Shown: positions 50,174 to 58,867 of the stretch, piece by piece
Position numbering within the stretch: the first letter of the stretch is position 1
Layout: each line of letters begins with the position of its first letter
Assembly (NCBI RefSeq): GCF_008085905.1
Contig: NZ_VSFF01000008.1
Coordinates: 372,001-436,000 of the forward strand
From: Actinomadura syzygii
GTDB lineage: Bacteria; Actinomycetota; Actinomycetes; Streptosporangiales; Streptosporangiaceae
Direction: 5' to 3'
DNA: 64,000 bases
Program-made: the position numbers and the translations under genes
The notes under the pieces: model-generated
Told to the model about the DNA's origin: nothing
Databases searched by the model: none
Seen by the model: the letters and a program-made list of their open reading frames with translations, nothing else

Positions 50174-52777
50174 ATGGTTGCCGTGGTGCTCCTGGAACGT
50201 GAGCGCGAGCTGTCGGAGTTAGTCCGAATCGTGGCGGGCGCCCCGGAGTCCGGAGGCGGGCTCGTCCTGGTCTCCGGTGAGCCCGGGATCGGAAAGACCG
50301 CGTTGGTGGGCGCTTTGCGGGAGCGGACGAAGCGCCTGGCCCGGTTTGTGCTGACGGGTTGTGAGCCGCTGTCGGTCCCGGTGCCGCTGGCGCCGGTGCG
50401 TGCGGTGGTGGAGGCCACGGGCGCCGACGCGGGCGGCCTTGAGGGCGGTGACCGTCCGGCGATCGTGGGGGCGCTGTGCGCGGCGCTTGAGCGGGGCGGC
50501 CCCGCCGTGGTGGTGATCGAGGATCTGCACTGGGCGGACGCGGCCACGCTGGACGTGCTTCGCCTGCTGGTGCGTGGTGTCCGGTTCCTTCCGGTGACGG
50601 TGGTGGGGACGTACCGCGACGACGGGCTCGGCGCTCGTCCGCGGCTGGCGATGCTGGTGGGTGACCTGGCGGGCGCCGCCGCCCGGTTCGAGTTGGGCCC
50701 GCTGTCCGAGGCGGCCGTCGCCCTGCTCGCCGAGCCCGCCGGGCTGGACGGGGCGGAGCTGTTCGCCGTCACCGGTGGGAATCCGTTCCTGGTGGTGGAG
50801 TCGGTGGCCAGCGGGGGAGGGCTGCCGCGGTCGGTGCTCGACGCGACGTGGGCGCGGATGGCGCGGCTGGACGGCGGCGCCCGGCGGGTCGTCGAGGCGG
50901 CGGCCGTGATCGGCCCGGTGACGCCGCTCGACCTGCTGGAGCGGGTGACGCCCGAGGCGGTCGAGGCGGTGGAGCGATGCCTGGCGCACGGGGTGCTCGT
51001 CGACGCCGGGGACGGCAGGGTCGCGTTCCAGCACCAGCTCGTCCAGCAGGCGGTCGAGCGATCGGTGTCGGCGCCTCGGCGTCGCGTTCTGCACTCCCAG
51101 GTCGTGCGTGCTCTTCTGGACGGTGACGACCCGCCGGAACATGCGCGGCTGGCCCACCATGCCGAGCGGGCGGGCCTTCGACGGATCGCCCTGGACCACG
51201 CCTGGCGGGCGGCCAGGGAGGCTTGGCTGCTGGGATGCCATGCCGATGCCGCCAGGCAGTTCGAACGCGCCTTGGCGCAGGGCCCGTCCTCTCATGGCGA
51301 CCGGGCACGGCTCCTCACCGGCTTCGGCCATGCCGGCTGGCTGGCGGGACAGCCGGAAGAGGCCGCGGCGGCCTTGGAGGAGGCGGCCACGCTGGGCAGG
51401 CGGCTTGGGGATCGCTTTGTCCAGGGCCGCGCGCTGCGGCTGCTGAACCAGCCCCTGTGGGAGTTCGACCGCTGGCAGGAGGCCCGCAAGGCGCTGTTAG
51501 AGGCGATCTCCCTGCTGGAGCAGTGCGACGACGAGGGGGAACTGGCGAGGGCCTGGGCGGGCCTGGTCGCGATCGAGGGCTGCGGGCTGGATCCGGCGGC
51601 CGGCATCGAGCACGCCCCGGTCGCCGCGCGCCATGCCGCCGACGCCGGTCTGGAACAGATCGCCGTCGACGTGCTGATCGGCCTCGCCCACGCGAAGGGG
51701 CTGCGGGGCCGGCCCGATTACGGCACGCTCACCGACTGCCTTCGGCGCTGCCGCGCCGAGGGGTGGCATTTCGAGGCCGCACGCGGCTACGCGGTGGTGT
51801 TCATCGTGTCGTCCCTGAACCGCGACCACGCGGTGGTCGACGCGACGCGCTCCGAAGCCTTCGCCTACTTCACCGAGATCCAGACCGTCCGGGCCCGTGA
51901 CCTGGTCTCCGGGTGCCTGGCCCGCAGCCTCTTGGACCGCGGACGGCTGCCGGAGGCCGTCGAGTGGGCGGCCAGGGCGCGCCGCACCCGGCACATGGAG
52001 GCGTCCCTGGCCCCGGCGGTCGAGGCACTCGCCAAACTACGCGGCGGCGAAGAGGACGCCGACGCGCTCCTGGCGGAGGCGCACGCCGCGCTCACCGGTT
52101 CCGCCGACGTCTACCGGCTGCCGCTGGTGGAGTCCGCGCTCGCCGAGGCGGCGTGGCTGCGCGGCGACCACGACGCGCTGCGGGCCCATGTCCGGGCCGG
52201 GCTGTCCCATCCGGGGGTACGGCAGATACCGCGCGTGGCGGGGGATCTGGCGCTGTGGGCGATGCGCTGCGGAGAGGAGCCGCCCCCGCCCGGTGACCTC
52301 CCGGAACCCGTCCGGCTGGAACTCGGTGGGGACTGGCGCGGCGCCGTGCGGGCCTGGCACCGCCGCCGGGCGCCCTACGAGGCCGCGTTGGCCGCCCTGC
52401 CCGCGGATCCGACGGACGTGTTCGCGGCTCGCGAGGCGATCGGCGTCCTGCAGCGCATCGGGGCCACCGCCGCGGCCGGCGCGTTCGTCCGCGAACGCGC
52501 CGCCCAGGGCGCTCCCGTGCCGAGGGGCCCGCGGTCCTCCACCCGATCGAACCCGGCCGGTCTGACCGGGCGGCAGCGCGAAGTCCTCGCCTGGATCGCT
52601 CGGGGCGCCACCAACCGCGAGATAGCGGCCGCCCTTCATCTGTCCGAGCGCACCGTCGCCCACCACGTCTCGGCGGTCCTGCGCAAGCTCGGGGCCCGCA
52701 CCCGCACTGCCGCCGCGCAGCAGGCCCGAGCGCTCTATCCGCCATCCGAGGATGGGCAGGCCCCGTCGCCAAGATAG
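50174..52777 (+). CDS. LAL-family LuxR transcriptional regulator
   Basis: This encodes 867 residues from ATG 50174 (GTG 50150 and GTG 50183 also possible). Walker A SGEPGIGKTALVGAL and Walker B AVVVIEDLHWADAATLD are followed by an AAA lid, a long TPR-like helical region with many Ala/Arg repeats, and a C-terminal LuxR helix-turn-helix (LTGRQREVLAWIARGATNRE, LHLSERTVAHHVSAVLRKLG). LAL proteins are large ATP-binding activators often linked to secondary metabolism. No obvious target operon is adjacent. Confidence 0.92.
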   Translation: MVAVVLLERERELSELVRIVAGAPESGGGLVLVSGEPGIGKTALVGALRERTKRLARFVLTGCEPLSVPVPLAPVRAVVEATGADAGGLEGGDRPAIVGALCAALERGGPAVVVIEDLHWADAATLDVLRLLVRGVRFLPVTVVGTYRDDGLGARPRLAMLVGDLAGAAARFELGPLSEAAVALLAEPAGLDGAELFAVTGGNPFLVVESVASGGGLPRSVLDATWARMARLDGGARRVVEAAAVIGPVTPLDLLERVTPEAVEAVERCLAHGVLVDAGDGRVAFQHQLVQQAVERSVSAPRRRVLHSQVVRALLDGDDPPEHARLAHHAERAGLRRIALDHAWRAAREAWLLGCHADAARQFERALAQGPSSHGDRARLLTGFGHAGWLAGQPEEAAAALEEAATLGRRLGDRFVQGRALRLLNQPLWEFDRWQEARKALLEAISLLEQCDDEGELARAWAGLVAIEGCGLDPAAGIEHAPVAARHAADAGLEQIAVDVLIGLAHAKGLRGRPDYGTLTDCLRRCRAEGWHFEAARGYAVVFIVSSLNRDHAVVDATRSEAFAYFTEIQTVRARDLVSGCLARSLLDRGRLPEAVEWAARARRTRHMEASLAPAVEALAKLRGGEEDADALLAEAHAALTGSADVYRLPLVESALAEAAWLRGDHDALRAHVRAGLSHPGVRQIPRVAGDLALWAMRCGEEPPPPGDLPEPVRLELGGDWRGAVRAWHRRRAPYEAALAALPADPTDVFAAREAIGVLQRIGATAAAGAFVRERAAQGAPVPRGPRSSTRSNPAGLTGRQREVLAWIARGATNREIAAALHLSERTVAHHVSAVLRKLGARTRTAAAQQARALYPPSEDGQAPSPR

Positions 52778-52862
52778 GCACCTGACCTATCCCTCTCCCA
52801 AACGTGGGCACTTACGCTTTCTCTGTCACAACCCTTTCTCATGCGAGCCACGCCAAGATAGG
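52767..52862 (+). repeat. Imperfect direct repeat CGCCAAGATAGG
   Basis: CGCCAAGATAGG occurs at 52767-52778, across the end of the LAL gene, and at 52851-52862. Similarity extends over about 25 bases (CACCTGACCTAT versus ACATCCGACCCAT). The copies are 84 bases apart. They could be protein-binding sites or a relic of duplication. Confidence 0.5.
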
Positions 52863-53007
52863 ACATCCGACCCATAGCCATCAGGTCAGGATGGCTTCAA
52901 GCTTCTCATAGCCGCTCTGCATAACCACTGGACGGCTTCGACGGGAGGCCGAAGTAGCTTTTGCCGTAGATCGGAATCGCTCATCTCGAATGACAGGAGA
53001 CCTCTCC

Positions 53008-53316
53008 ATGAAGAACTACGTTCGCGCCGCTGTGGCCTTACTGGTCGCCACCGGCGCCATCGTCGCCCCGAGCGTCCCCGCCAACGCCAGTCCGAACTCT
53101 TTTCCGCCTTCATGCCCCATGCATTACGAGACCGGGCAAAAGAAGTTCGTGAAGGGCGCCAAGGCGCATACAGGCCCCTACGGAGCGAATCCCGTCGTAT
53201 GGGTGCTCACCCGTGATGAATATCTCTGGGTTACCGGGTGGTGCAAGAATGAAAAAGGCAATCGCTGGTGGGGTCTCTCAGGCGGCAATTATGTTTGGGA
53301 TGGTTACGCCGCCTAG
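53008..53316 (+). CDS. Small secreted protein, SH3-like
   Basis: This encodes 102 residues from ATG 53008 with CAGGAGA upstream. A signal peptide (MKNYVRAAVALLVATGAIVA to about ANA) is followed by a 70-residue mature domain with two Cys and several Trp: HTGPYGANPVVWVLTRDEYL and VTGWCKNEKGNRWWGL. The pattern suggests a bacterial SH3-type beta-barrel. The gene is followed by a strong hairpin and stands alone. Confidence 0.75.
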   Translation: MKNYVRAAVALLVATGAIVAPSVPANASPNSFPPSCPMHYETGQKKFVKGAKAHTGPYGANPVVWVLTRDEYLWVTGWCKNEKGNRWWGLSGGNYVWDGYAA

Positions 53317-53372
53317 TGCCGGCAACTGGCACTAGAGGGATCTGAGTTCCGCTGGTGAACCCGTGAAACGCC

Positions 53373-53403
53373 GAGCCGCCCCATGGCCGCCATGGGGCGG
53401 CTC
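53373..53403 (+). terminator. 15-bp perfect hairpin after secreted-protein gene
   Basis: GAGCCGCCCCATGGC and GCCATGGGGCGGCTC form a near-continuous stem around one central C. It starts 57 bases after the stop at 53316. A short T-containing tract (CGTTCTGTTCC) follows. Confidence 0.8.
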
Positions 53404-53573
53404 CGTTCTGTTCCTGGAGGAAACGAGGACGTTGATGTCCCTTCACCCGGGCAACCTCGACCATATTTCTCTCCCTCCTGGCCACCGTCGCCGGTGGCAT
53501 CGCCCCAAGAGACCGGCACCGGCCGACGTCATCGGCGGGAACGCCGCTCCCTGGGTGCGTACGATCGCTGGTC

Positions 53574-54044
53574 ATGTTGGGAGTGCATTTCGCCATCACT
53601 GGCGAGCAGGAGCGGGCCCTGTTGGCGAGGGATGAGGACGCGGTGGCGGAGCTTCTCGAAGAGCTCGAGGAGAACTGGCGGGACGATGACCTCAAGGTCG
53701 ACACTGACAAGGCGTGGGAGGACATCCATCGGTGCTTGGGTGACGGCACGCTCGACTATGAGGGCTATCCGCTTTCGCATGCCGTGCTCGGTGGCCGTCA
53801 TCTGCATACGGAGATCTACGTGGTGCATGTGTCCGTGGCCGAGGTGCGTGACGTCGCCGAAGCCCTTCGGCCTCTGGGCAGGGACTGGTTGCGGAGGCAG
53901 TGTGACGCCTTGGGGTCCAGCGGCTATGACGGGGCGCACGGCCCTGAGGTCTTTGAGTACATCTGGACGAATTTCGTGGACGTCCAGAACTTCTATCAGC
54001 GAGCCGCCAAGGCCGACCGCGCGGTCATTTTCACCGCCACCTGA
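53574..54044 (+). CDS. DUF1877 (YfbM-like) protein
   Basis: This encodes 156 residues from ATG 53574. N-terminal LGVHFAITGEQERALLA, the central DKAWEDIHRCLGDG and YPLSHAVLGGRHLHTE, and VSVAEVRDVAEALRPLG match the DUF1877 family, cytosolic proteins of unknown function related to E. coli YfbM. It stands alone between a terminator and a convergent TetR gene. Confidence 0.85.
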   Translation: MLGVHFAITGEQERALLARDEDAVAELLEELEENWRDDDLKVDTDKAWEDIHRCLGDGTLDYEGYPLSHAVLGGRHLHTEIYVVHVSVAEVRDVAEALRPLGRDWLRRQCDALGSSGYDGAHGPEVFEYIWTNFVDVQNFYQRAAKADRAVIFTAT

Positions 54045-54091
54045 GGGGCGCCTTCATGGGCCCGTGGTGTCCTCGAATGCCGTCCGGTGTT

Positions 54092-54673
54092 TTAGTCGGG
54101 GGCAGCGGGTCCGCTGAGGCCGTGGCGGAGGAGGTCGATTAGGCGGTGTACCCGGTTGACATCGGTCTCTGCTGAGACGGCGACCGCGTTTGCAAGCGCC
54201 AGTATCTCGGTCACGGTGAGGTCTGGGCGGACGGTGCCCGCCTCCTGGGCTTCGGAGAGCAACTTCTCCGCAGTGAAGGTCAACGAGGTGTGCCAGCGGG
54301 CGAACAACTCGGTGCGTCGTTCGCTGCCGCTGTCGGTACCGGCGAAGGCCAGCGTCCGTCTGGTCGCCACGTGGACGGTGAAGGCTCGCAGCCAGGTGAA
54401 GAACGCCTCACCGGGGGCCTGGTCACGTAGCAGGGCGTCGCCTCGGTCGCAGAGCGCGGCGATCTCGTCGGCGTAGACCGCGGTGAGCAGGTCACCGCGG
54501 GTGGGGTAGTGCCGGTAGAGGGTCGCGTTGCCGACGCCCGCCCGCCGGGCCACCTCGTCCAGGGCGACGTCCGGACCGCGCTCGTCGAAGAGCGCCCTGG
54601 CCGCCGCCATCAGCAGCCGGGCGTTCCGCTCGGCGTCCGCGCGGCGCGCCCGTTTGGCGGGGGGCGTCATCAC
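54092..54673 (-). CDS. TetR-family transcriptional regulator
   Basis: This encodes 193 residues from ATG 54673 (ATG 54670 equivalent); AGGAAG lies upstream. The N-terminal TetR helix-turn-helix reads LLMAAARALFDERGPDVALD, EVARRAGVGNATLYRHYPTR. The C-terminal domain contains ELFARWHTSLTFTAEKLL and fits the SbtR-like subgroup. It is divergent from a SnoaL-like gene, with two related palindromes between them, and probably represses both. Confidence 0.93.
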   Translation of the reverse strand: MMTPPAKRARRADAERNARLLMAAARALFDERGPDVALDEVARRAGVGNATLYRHYPTRGDLLTAVYADEIAALCDRGDALLRDQAPGEAFFTWLRAFTVHVATRRTLAFAGTDSGSERRTELFARWHTSLTFTAEKLLSEAQEAGTVRPDLTVTEILALANAVAVSAETDVNRVHRLIDLLRHGLSGPAAPD

Positions 54674-54694
54674 TGATCTTCCTGGGTTGCTAAA

Positions 54695-54747
54695 CGGGGA
54701 CTTCCCCGCTTAGCTTAGTCGAGACGGTGACCGGGGACGTCCCCGGT
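54695..54747. promoter_or_regulatory. Two TetR-type palindromes sharing CGGGGA-NN-TCCCCG
   Basis: Site 1 is CGGGGACTTCCCCG (54695-54708). Site 2 is the perfect 18-base palindrome ACCGGGGACGTCCCCGGT (54730-54747), whose core is CGGGGA-CG-TCCCCG. Centres are 37 bases apart, so each probably serves one of the two divergent promoters. Confidence 0.75.
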
Positions 54748-54796
54748 TCGTTTCGGGCGAGGATGAGCACCTGCCGGGGCCGTCTCAGGAGGAGCG

Positions 54797-55204
54797 ATGA
54801 CCTTCACCGCCGACGACCGCGTCGCGGTCACCGAGCTGATCTCCATGCACGGCCACCTCTGCGACAGCGGGGAGTTGGACCGGCTGGACGAGGTCTTCAC
54901 CCCCGACGTCGTCTACGACGTCTCGGATTTCGGGCAGGAGCCCTTGCTCGGCGTCGCGGCCTGCGCCGCCGCAGGACGTGCGTTGGGGGAGCTCAACCCG
55001 GTCGGCCATCACGTCACCAACGTCGTCCTCACCGAGATCGCCCACGACCGGGTGCACGCGCGGTCCAAGGGGATCGGTGTCAACGCCGACGGCACCACCG
55101 GGAGCGTGACGTACGAGGACGCCGTCCTGCGCACCCCGCGCGGCTGGCGGATCAGCCACCGCAAGGTCCGCGCGCACCGCACGCCCCTGGGCGGACGAGG
55201 TTAA
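54797..55204 (+). CDS. SnoaL-like NTF2-fold protein
   Basis: This encodes 135 residues from ATG 54797 with AGGAGGAGCG upstream. It starts FTADDRVAVTELISMHGHLC followed by DSGELDRLDEVFTPDVVYDV, the SnoaL_4 pattern, and ends with EDAVLRTPRGWRISHRKVRAHR. The conserved Tyr/Asp/His set could support dehydratase or isomerase activity but is not decisive. It is the probable target of the divergent TetR regulator. Confidence 0.85.
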   Translation: MTFTADDRVAVTELISMHGHLCDSGELDRLDEVFTPDVVYDVSDFGQEPLLGVAACAAAGRALGELNPVGHHVTNVVLTEIAHDRVHARSKGIGVNADGTTGSVTYEDAVLRTPRGWRISHRKVRAHRTPLGGRG

Positions 55205-55220
55205 TTCGGCTGGACGGCGT

Positions 55221-55853
55221 TCAGGGGCAATGCCTCCACACGAAGAGGTATCTCGCGCTGCTGTTGGTGGCGTCCATTGACATGAGGCTCGTCTTGGCGG
55301 CGCCGGAGCCTTCCGCCTTCACCCGCAGCTCGGTGTTGATGTTGAGGTCGCGGTCCTCACCGCATGGCTTCCAGACCATGGCTCGCGGGCTGACCCAGTC
55401 CTCCGACTGCCATTCGAAGATGTACTGGCCCTGGAACGTGCGGCCGATCGGCTCCGGATAAGAGCCTCCCTGGAAGTAGAGGTGCGTTCGCTCTTCCCCG
55501 GTCGCTTCCATCTCCAGCCGGGCGAAGCCACGGTGGTTGACGCCGAGGACGGAGTAGCTGTAGTCGTCCGCGCCGTTGACCCGCACAGTGATATGGCAAT
55601 TCTTGCGCGAGGCCGACGGCGGCGCGTCACCGCCGGCGTAGACGACGAAATCGCTGTAGGTGACGGTGAAGGAGGTCTTGTCCTTGGACATCACCACCGA
55701 CGACGTCCCGGCGAGGCAGCCGGAGCCGTTGACGCCGACCACGTCGACGCTGACACCGTCCGGTATGGGGTCCGCGGCCGCGGGGAGGGCCGTCAGAACG
55801 GGCAAGCCAAAAGCGCCCGCCAACACAATCGCCGTTCGTTTGACAATCATCAT
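55221..55853 (-). CDS. Secreted DUF4360 protein
   Basis: This encodes 210 residues with an N-terminal signal peptide (VKRTAIVLAGAFGLPVLTAL to AAA). The mature protein has the DUF4360 pattern: VSVDVVGVNGSGCLAGTSSV, FTVTYSDFVVYAG, SRKNCHITVRVN and the C-terminal SLMSMDATNSSARYLFVWRHC. Several conserved Cys probably form disulfides. The family is common in actinobacteria and fungi with no known function. Confidence 0.88.
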   Translation of the reverse strand: MMIVKRTAIVLAGAFGLPVLTALPAAADPIPDGVSVDVVGVNGSGCLAGTSSVVMSKDKTSFTVTYSDFVVYAGGDAPPSASRKNCHITVRVNGADDYSYSVLGVNHRGFARLEMEATGEERTHLYFQGGSYPEPIGRTFQGQYIFEWQSEDWVSPRAMVWKPCGEDRDLNINTELRVKAEGSGAAKTSLMSMDATNSSARYLFVWRHCP

Positions 55854-55922
55854 GGCCTGGACTTCCAGGTAAATTAGGATGGGTCCGGTCCGCTGGTCGC
55901 CTCGGCCGAAATCTCGAAGCCG

Positions 55923-56084
55923 CTATCGCTCCCAGCCGTAGATCATCATCGACGGTATTCTCAACTCGGGAAGCGGGTCAACGTCGTCTTTTTCGACTCG
56001 CTTTCTGTCTTCACTTTTCTTGACATCCGTCCATATCTCACCTGATCTCGCCCATCTGATCGCGGTGTCCTGTCTCATCCGCAC
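55923..56084 (-). CDS. Possible small protein, about 51-53 residues
   Basis: A minus-strand frame from GTG 56084 or ATG 56078 encodes MRQDTAIRWARSGEIWTDVK followed by KSEDRKRVEKDD and ends YGWER. AGAGGA precedes the start. The base composition is clearly lower in GC than neighbouring genes, so this may be foreign or non-coding. No family is recognised. Confidence 0.3.
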   Translation of the reverse strand: MRMRQDTAIRWARSGEIWTDVKKSEDRKRVEKDDVDPLPELRIPSMMIYGWER

Positions 56085-56274
56085 GAAACATCCTCTTAAG
56101 TGACTCTGGACTTCCTCATCCTTCCCGGACCTCTTGATCGAAATGGCTGTCGGCAGCCCCCCGGGAGCAGGACGCGATGTCAGGACCGCGAGGAGGGGCG
56201 GAGCGCTGCCGCGCCCGAGGGGCGGGTGCGGCAGCGCTGCCGGTTGTGCCGGGGCCATTCCCGGCGGCGGGGGG
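56085..56274 (-). terminator. SulP-side intergenic with terminator hairpin
   Basis: An 11-base perfect stem AGCGCTGCCGC/GCGGCAGCGCT lies at 56202-56238, 37 bases past the SulP stop on the minus strand. The rest of the segment is AT-richer and shows no further gene. Confidence 0.6.
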
Positions 56275-57729
56275 TCAGGTGAGGGCGGGGGACATCCGTA
56301 CCTGCTCAGTGCTTTCGGCGTTGTGCTGTTCGGTCCAAGTGGTCAGGGCGGTGCGGCAGGTGTGGTCGAGGTGGTGAAGTCCGGTCAGGTCCAGCTCGAT
56401 GGGCCGGTTCTTGGGCAGTGTCTCCAGGTCGTCCAGGATCTTCGGCAGTCGCAGGAAGGTGGCGTTGCCCGACAGGTGAGCGTGGACGGGGCCGGTGCCC
56501 TCGTCCGTCACCTCCAGCTTGATGTGCGAGGTCTGCCAGGCGGCCTTGACCACGGACAGGAGGAGACCGATGAGGACACCCTCGAACATGCTGATGGTGA
56601 CGATGGCCACGGCGGTCGCCGCGAGGATGACGGCCTCCCCGCGGTGGGCGCGCCACAGCACGGGGAACTGCTCGACGGGCATGAGCTTGACCCCGGCGTA
56701 GACCAGGACACCCGCGAGCGCGGCGATGGGGATGAGCGCGAGGACGGCCGGCAGCAGGGCGGCGAACAGCAGCAGCCACACGCCGTGCAGGACCCGGGAC
56801 GCCTTGGTCCTGGCGCCGGCCTGGACGTTGGTGGCGCTGCGGACGATCACCGCGGTCATCGGCAGGGCGCCGAGGGTCCCGCAGACGATGTTGCCCGCGC
56901 CCTGGGCCATCAGCTCCCGGTTGTAGTCGGTACGCGGGCCGTCGTGCATGCGGTCCACCGCCGCCGCGCTGAACAGCGACTCGGCGGAGGCGATGAGGGT
57001 GAAGGCCAGGACGGTGCCGATCACGCCGGGGCCGAGCGCGGCGAACACGTCGGTTCCGGGCGGTTGGACGGAGTCGATCAGGCCGCGGACCTCGACCGTC
57101 TTCACCTGGAGGCCCAGCAGCCAGGTGACGGCGGTGGCCAGGGAGACCGCCACCAGCGCGCCCGGCGCGACGCGCGCCTTGGCGGGCAGGCGCTGCCACA
57201 GCGGCAGCAACGCCACGGTGCCCGCGCCGATGGCGAACGAGGGCCACAGCGTGGCGGAGGTGGCGAGGTCACCGGCGAGCCCGGGCAGACCGGCGATCTT
57301 TCCGATGCCCGACGCGGGCGCGGCGGCGCCGGCCATGGCGTACAGCTGCCCGGCGATGATGACCAGGCCGATGCCGGCGAGCATCCCCTCGACCACGGCG
57401 GTCGAGATGCCGCGGAACCAGCTCCCGAATCTCAGCGCTCCGAGCAGCAGTTGCAGCAGGCCCGCGGCCAGCACGATCGCGCCGAGGGCGGGCAGGCCGT
57501 AGGTCTCGACGGCCTCGTAGACGAGGACGGTCAGGCCCGCGGCGGGTCCGCTGACCTGGAGGCTGCTGCCGGGCAGCAGGCCGGTGACCAGGCCGCCGAC
57601 GATGCCGGTGACCAGGCCGAGTTCGGCGGGCACTCCGGAGGCGACGGCCACGCCCACGCACAAGGGGAGGGCGACGAGGAAGACGACGAGGGACGCGGCG
57701 ATGTCGTGCCGCGGGATGGCGGGATTCAT
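56275..57729 (-). CDS. SulP-family anion transporter (bicarbonate candidate)
   Basis: This encodes 484 residues from ATG 57729. SulP features: MNPAIPRHDIAASLVVFLVA, LPGSSLQVSGPAAGLTVLVY, GLLQLLLGALRFG, ASAESLFSAAAVDRMH and AQGAGNIVCGTLGALPMTAV, about twelve helices, with a C-terminal STAS-like domain (PIELDLTGLHHLDHTCRTAL). It is 44 bases downstream of a beta-carbonic anhydrase gene on the same strand. SulP-carbonic anhydrase pairs usually move bicarbonate, so this is the favoured substrate over sulfate. Confidence 0.92.
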   Translation of the reverse strand: MNPAIPRHDIAASLVVFLVALPLCVGVAVASGVPAELGLVTGIVGGLVTGLLPGSSLQVSGPAAGLTVLVYEAVETYGLPALGAIVLAAGLLQLLLGALRFGSWFRGISTAVVEGMLAGIGLVIIAGQLYAMAGAAAPASGIGKIAGLPGLAGDLATSATLWPSFAIGAGTVALLPLWQRLPAKARVAPGALVAVSLATAVTWLLGLQVKTVEVRGLIDSVQPPGTDVFAALGPGVIGTVLAFTLIASAESLFSAAAVDRMHDGPRTDYNRELMAQGAGNIVCGTLGALPMTAVIVRSATNVQAGARTKASRVLHGVWLLLFAALLPAVLALIPIAALAGVLVYAGVKLMPVEQFPVLWRAHRGEAVILAATAVAIVTISMFEGVLIGLLLSVVKAAWQTSHIKLEVTDEGTGPVHAHLSGNATFLRLPKILDDLETLPKNRPIELDLTGLHHLDHTCRTALTTWTEQHNAESTEQVRMSPALT

Positions 57730-57773
57730 GAGGTCCTTGGCAGGGGGCGAGGTCTGGTGGGGGCGGGAGCGGT

Positions 57774-58367
57774 TCACAGCGGCAGGAAGGCGTCGTCGCC
57801 GGGCCGGTGCTCGCACACCAGCCCGGTGTGGACCTCGTAGAACCAGCCGTGCAGCCGCAACCGCCCCTCGTCCAGGCGGCGGGCGACGCCCGGATAGCCG
57901 CGCAGCCGCTGAAGCTGCACCAGGACGTGACGCTGCACGGGACCGGCGAGATCCGCGGCGGGCTGCCCGCCGTCGCCGTCCTGCGGGAACGGGGAGGCCG
58001 CCTGGGCCAGCCAGTTCCGGACGGCGGGGACGGCCGTCAGGTCGTCCCCGCGGACCAGGGCGCCCACCGCTCCGCAGTGGGAGTGGCCGCACACCACGAT
58101 GTCGGCGACGCCGAGCACTTCGACCGCGTACTCGACGGTGGCCGCCTCGCCGGACGGCCGCTGAGGGCGGTACGGGGGAACGATGTTGCCCGCGGTACGC
58201 ATCTCGAACAGCTCACCCGGCTTGGCTCCGGTGATCAGTGAGGGGACGACACGTGAGTCGGAGCAGGTGATGAACAGGGCCTCCGGCGCCTGGCCGGCGG
58301 CCAGCCGGTCCAGCGCGCCGGCGGCGCGGCGGTGGTAGGAGCGGGCGTGGTCGATGAGGGAGCGCAT
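57774..58367 (-). CDS. Beta-class carbonic anhydrase
   Basis: This encodes 197 residues. Zinc ligands are C35 in FITCSDSRV, H96 and C99 in VVCGHSHCGAVGAL; the D37-R39 pair that gates the active site is also present. It interconverts CO2 and bicarbonate in the cytosol. It is first in an operon with the SulP transporter, consistent with bicarbonate supply or pH control. Confidence 0.95.
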   Translation of the reverse strand: MRSLIDHARSYHRRAAGALDRLAAGQAPEALFITCSDSRVVPSLITGAKPGELFEMRTAGNIVPPYRPQRPSGEAATVEYAVEVLGVADIVVCGHSHCGAVGALVRGDDLTAVPAVRNWLAQAASPFPQDGDGGQPAADLAGPVQRHVLVQLQRLRGYPGVARRLDEGRLRLHGWFYEVHTGLVCEHRPGDDAFLPL

Positions 58368-58519
58368 GTCAGGTGCCTCCTGCGCGCCGATGCGGCGCGT
58401 CGGTGTCGTGAGTTCGGGACGGACCCGGCCCGGCGTCCGGGCACGCCCTGGCGCGTCCGCGAACCAGCGGCACGCCAGGAGCGGACGGCTTCAAGAGGAC
58501 GAGGAACGGGGAGTGTCCG

Positions 58520-58867
58520 TCAGCAGCGGAGGACCTGCAGCGCGGCAGGTGACGGGGGCTTTCCGACCGGCTCGCACGGCATCCGCAGGCAAGGCCCGCA
58601 AGCGCACGGTGCTACCGGCGGGCGCAACGTCCCGGGACCTCGCGGCGCCGACAGGTTCAGAGACGAGCCATGCCTGAGCACCCGCCCCAAATGCCCGGGA
58701 GCCTCCTCGAACCGGGAGGGGGCGTCGCACATCTGCGCCTCGGAGACGACCGCTCCCGCAAGCAGATGCGGGTCGGACGCGGCGGCGGTATGGGAGAAGA
58801 ACAACAGCGCCACGACGGCGGCCAGCAGTGCCGCGACGGCACGTACCGGACGCCTGTTCTCCGACAC
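58520..58867 (-). CDS. Small secreted Cys-rich protein
   Basis: This encodes 115 residues from GTG 58867 with GAGGGGAGGG upstream. A signal peptide (RAVAALLAAVVALLFFSHTAAA) precedes a mature part with six Cys clustered late (PCACGPCLRMPCEP, LRC). No family is recognised. It lies on the same strand as the carbonic anhydrase and SulP genes, 152 bases upstream, but a functional link is not shown. Confidence 0.6.
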   Translation of the reverse strand: MSENRRPVRAVAALLAAVVALLFFSHTAAASDPHLLAGAVVSEAQMCDAPSRFEEAPGHLGRVLRHGSSLNLSAPRGPGTLRPPVAPCACGPCLRMPCEPVGKPPSPAALQVLRC

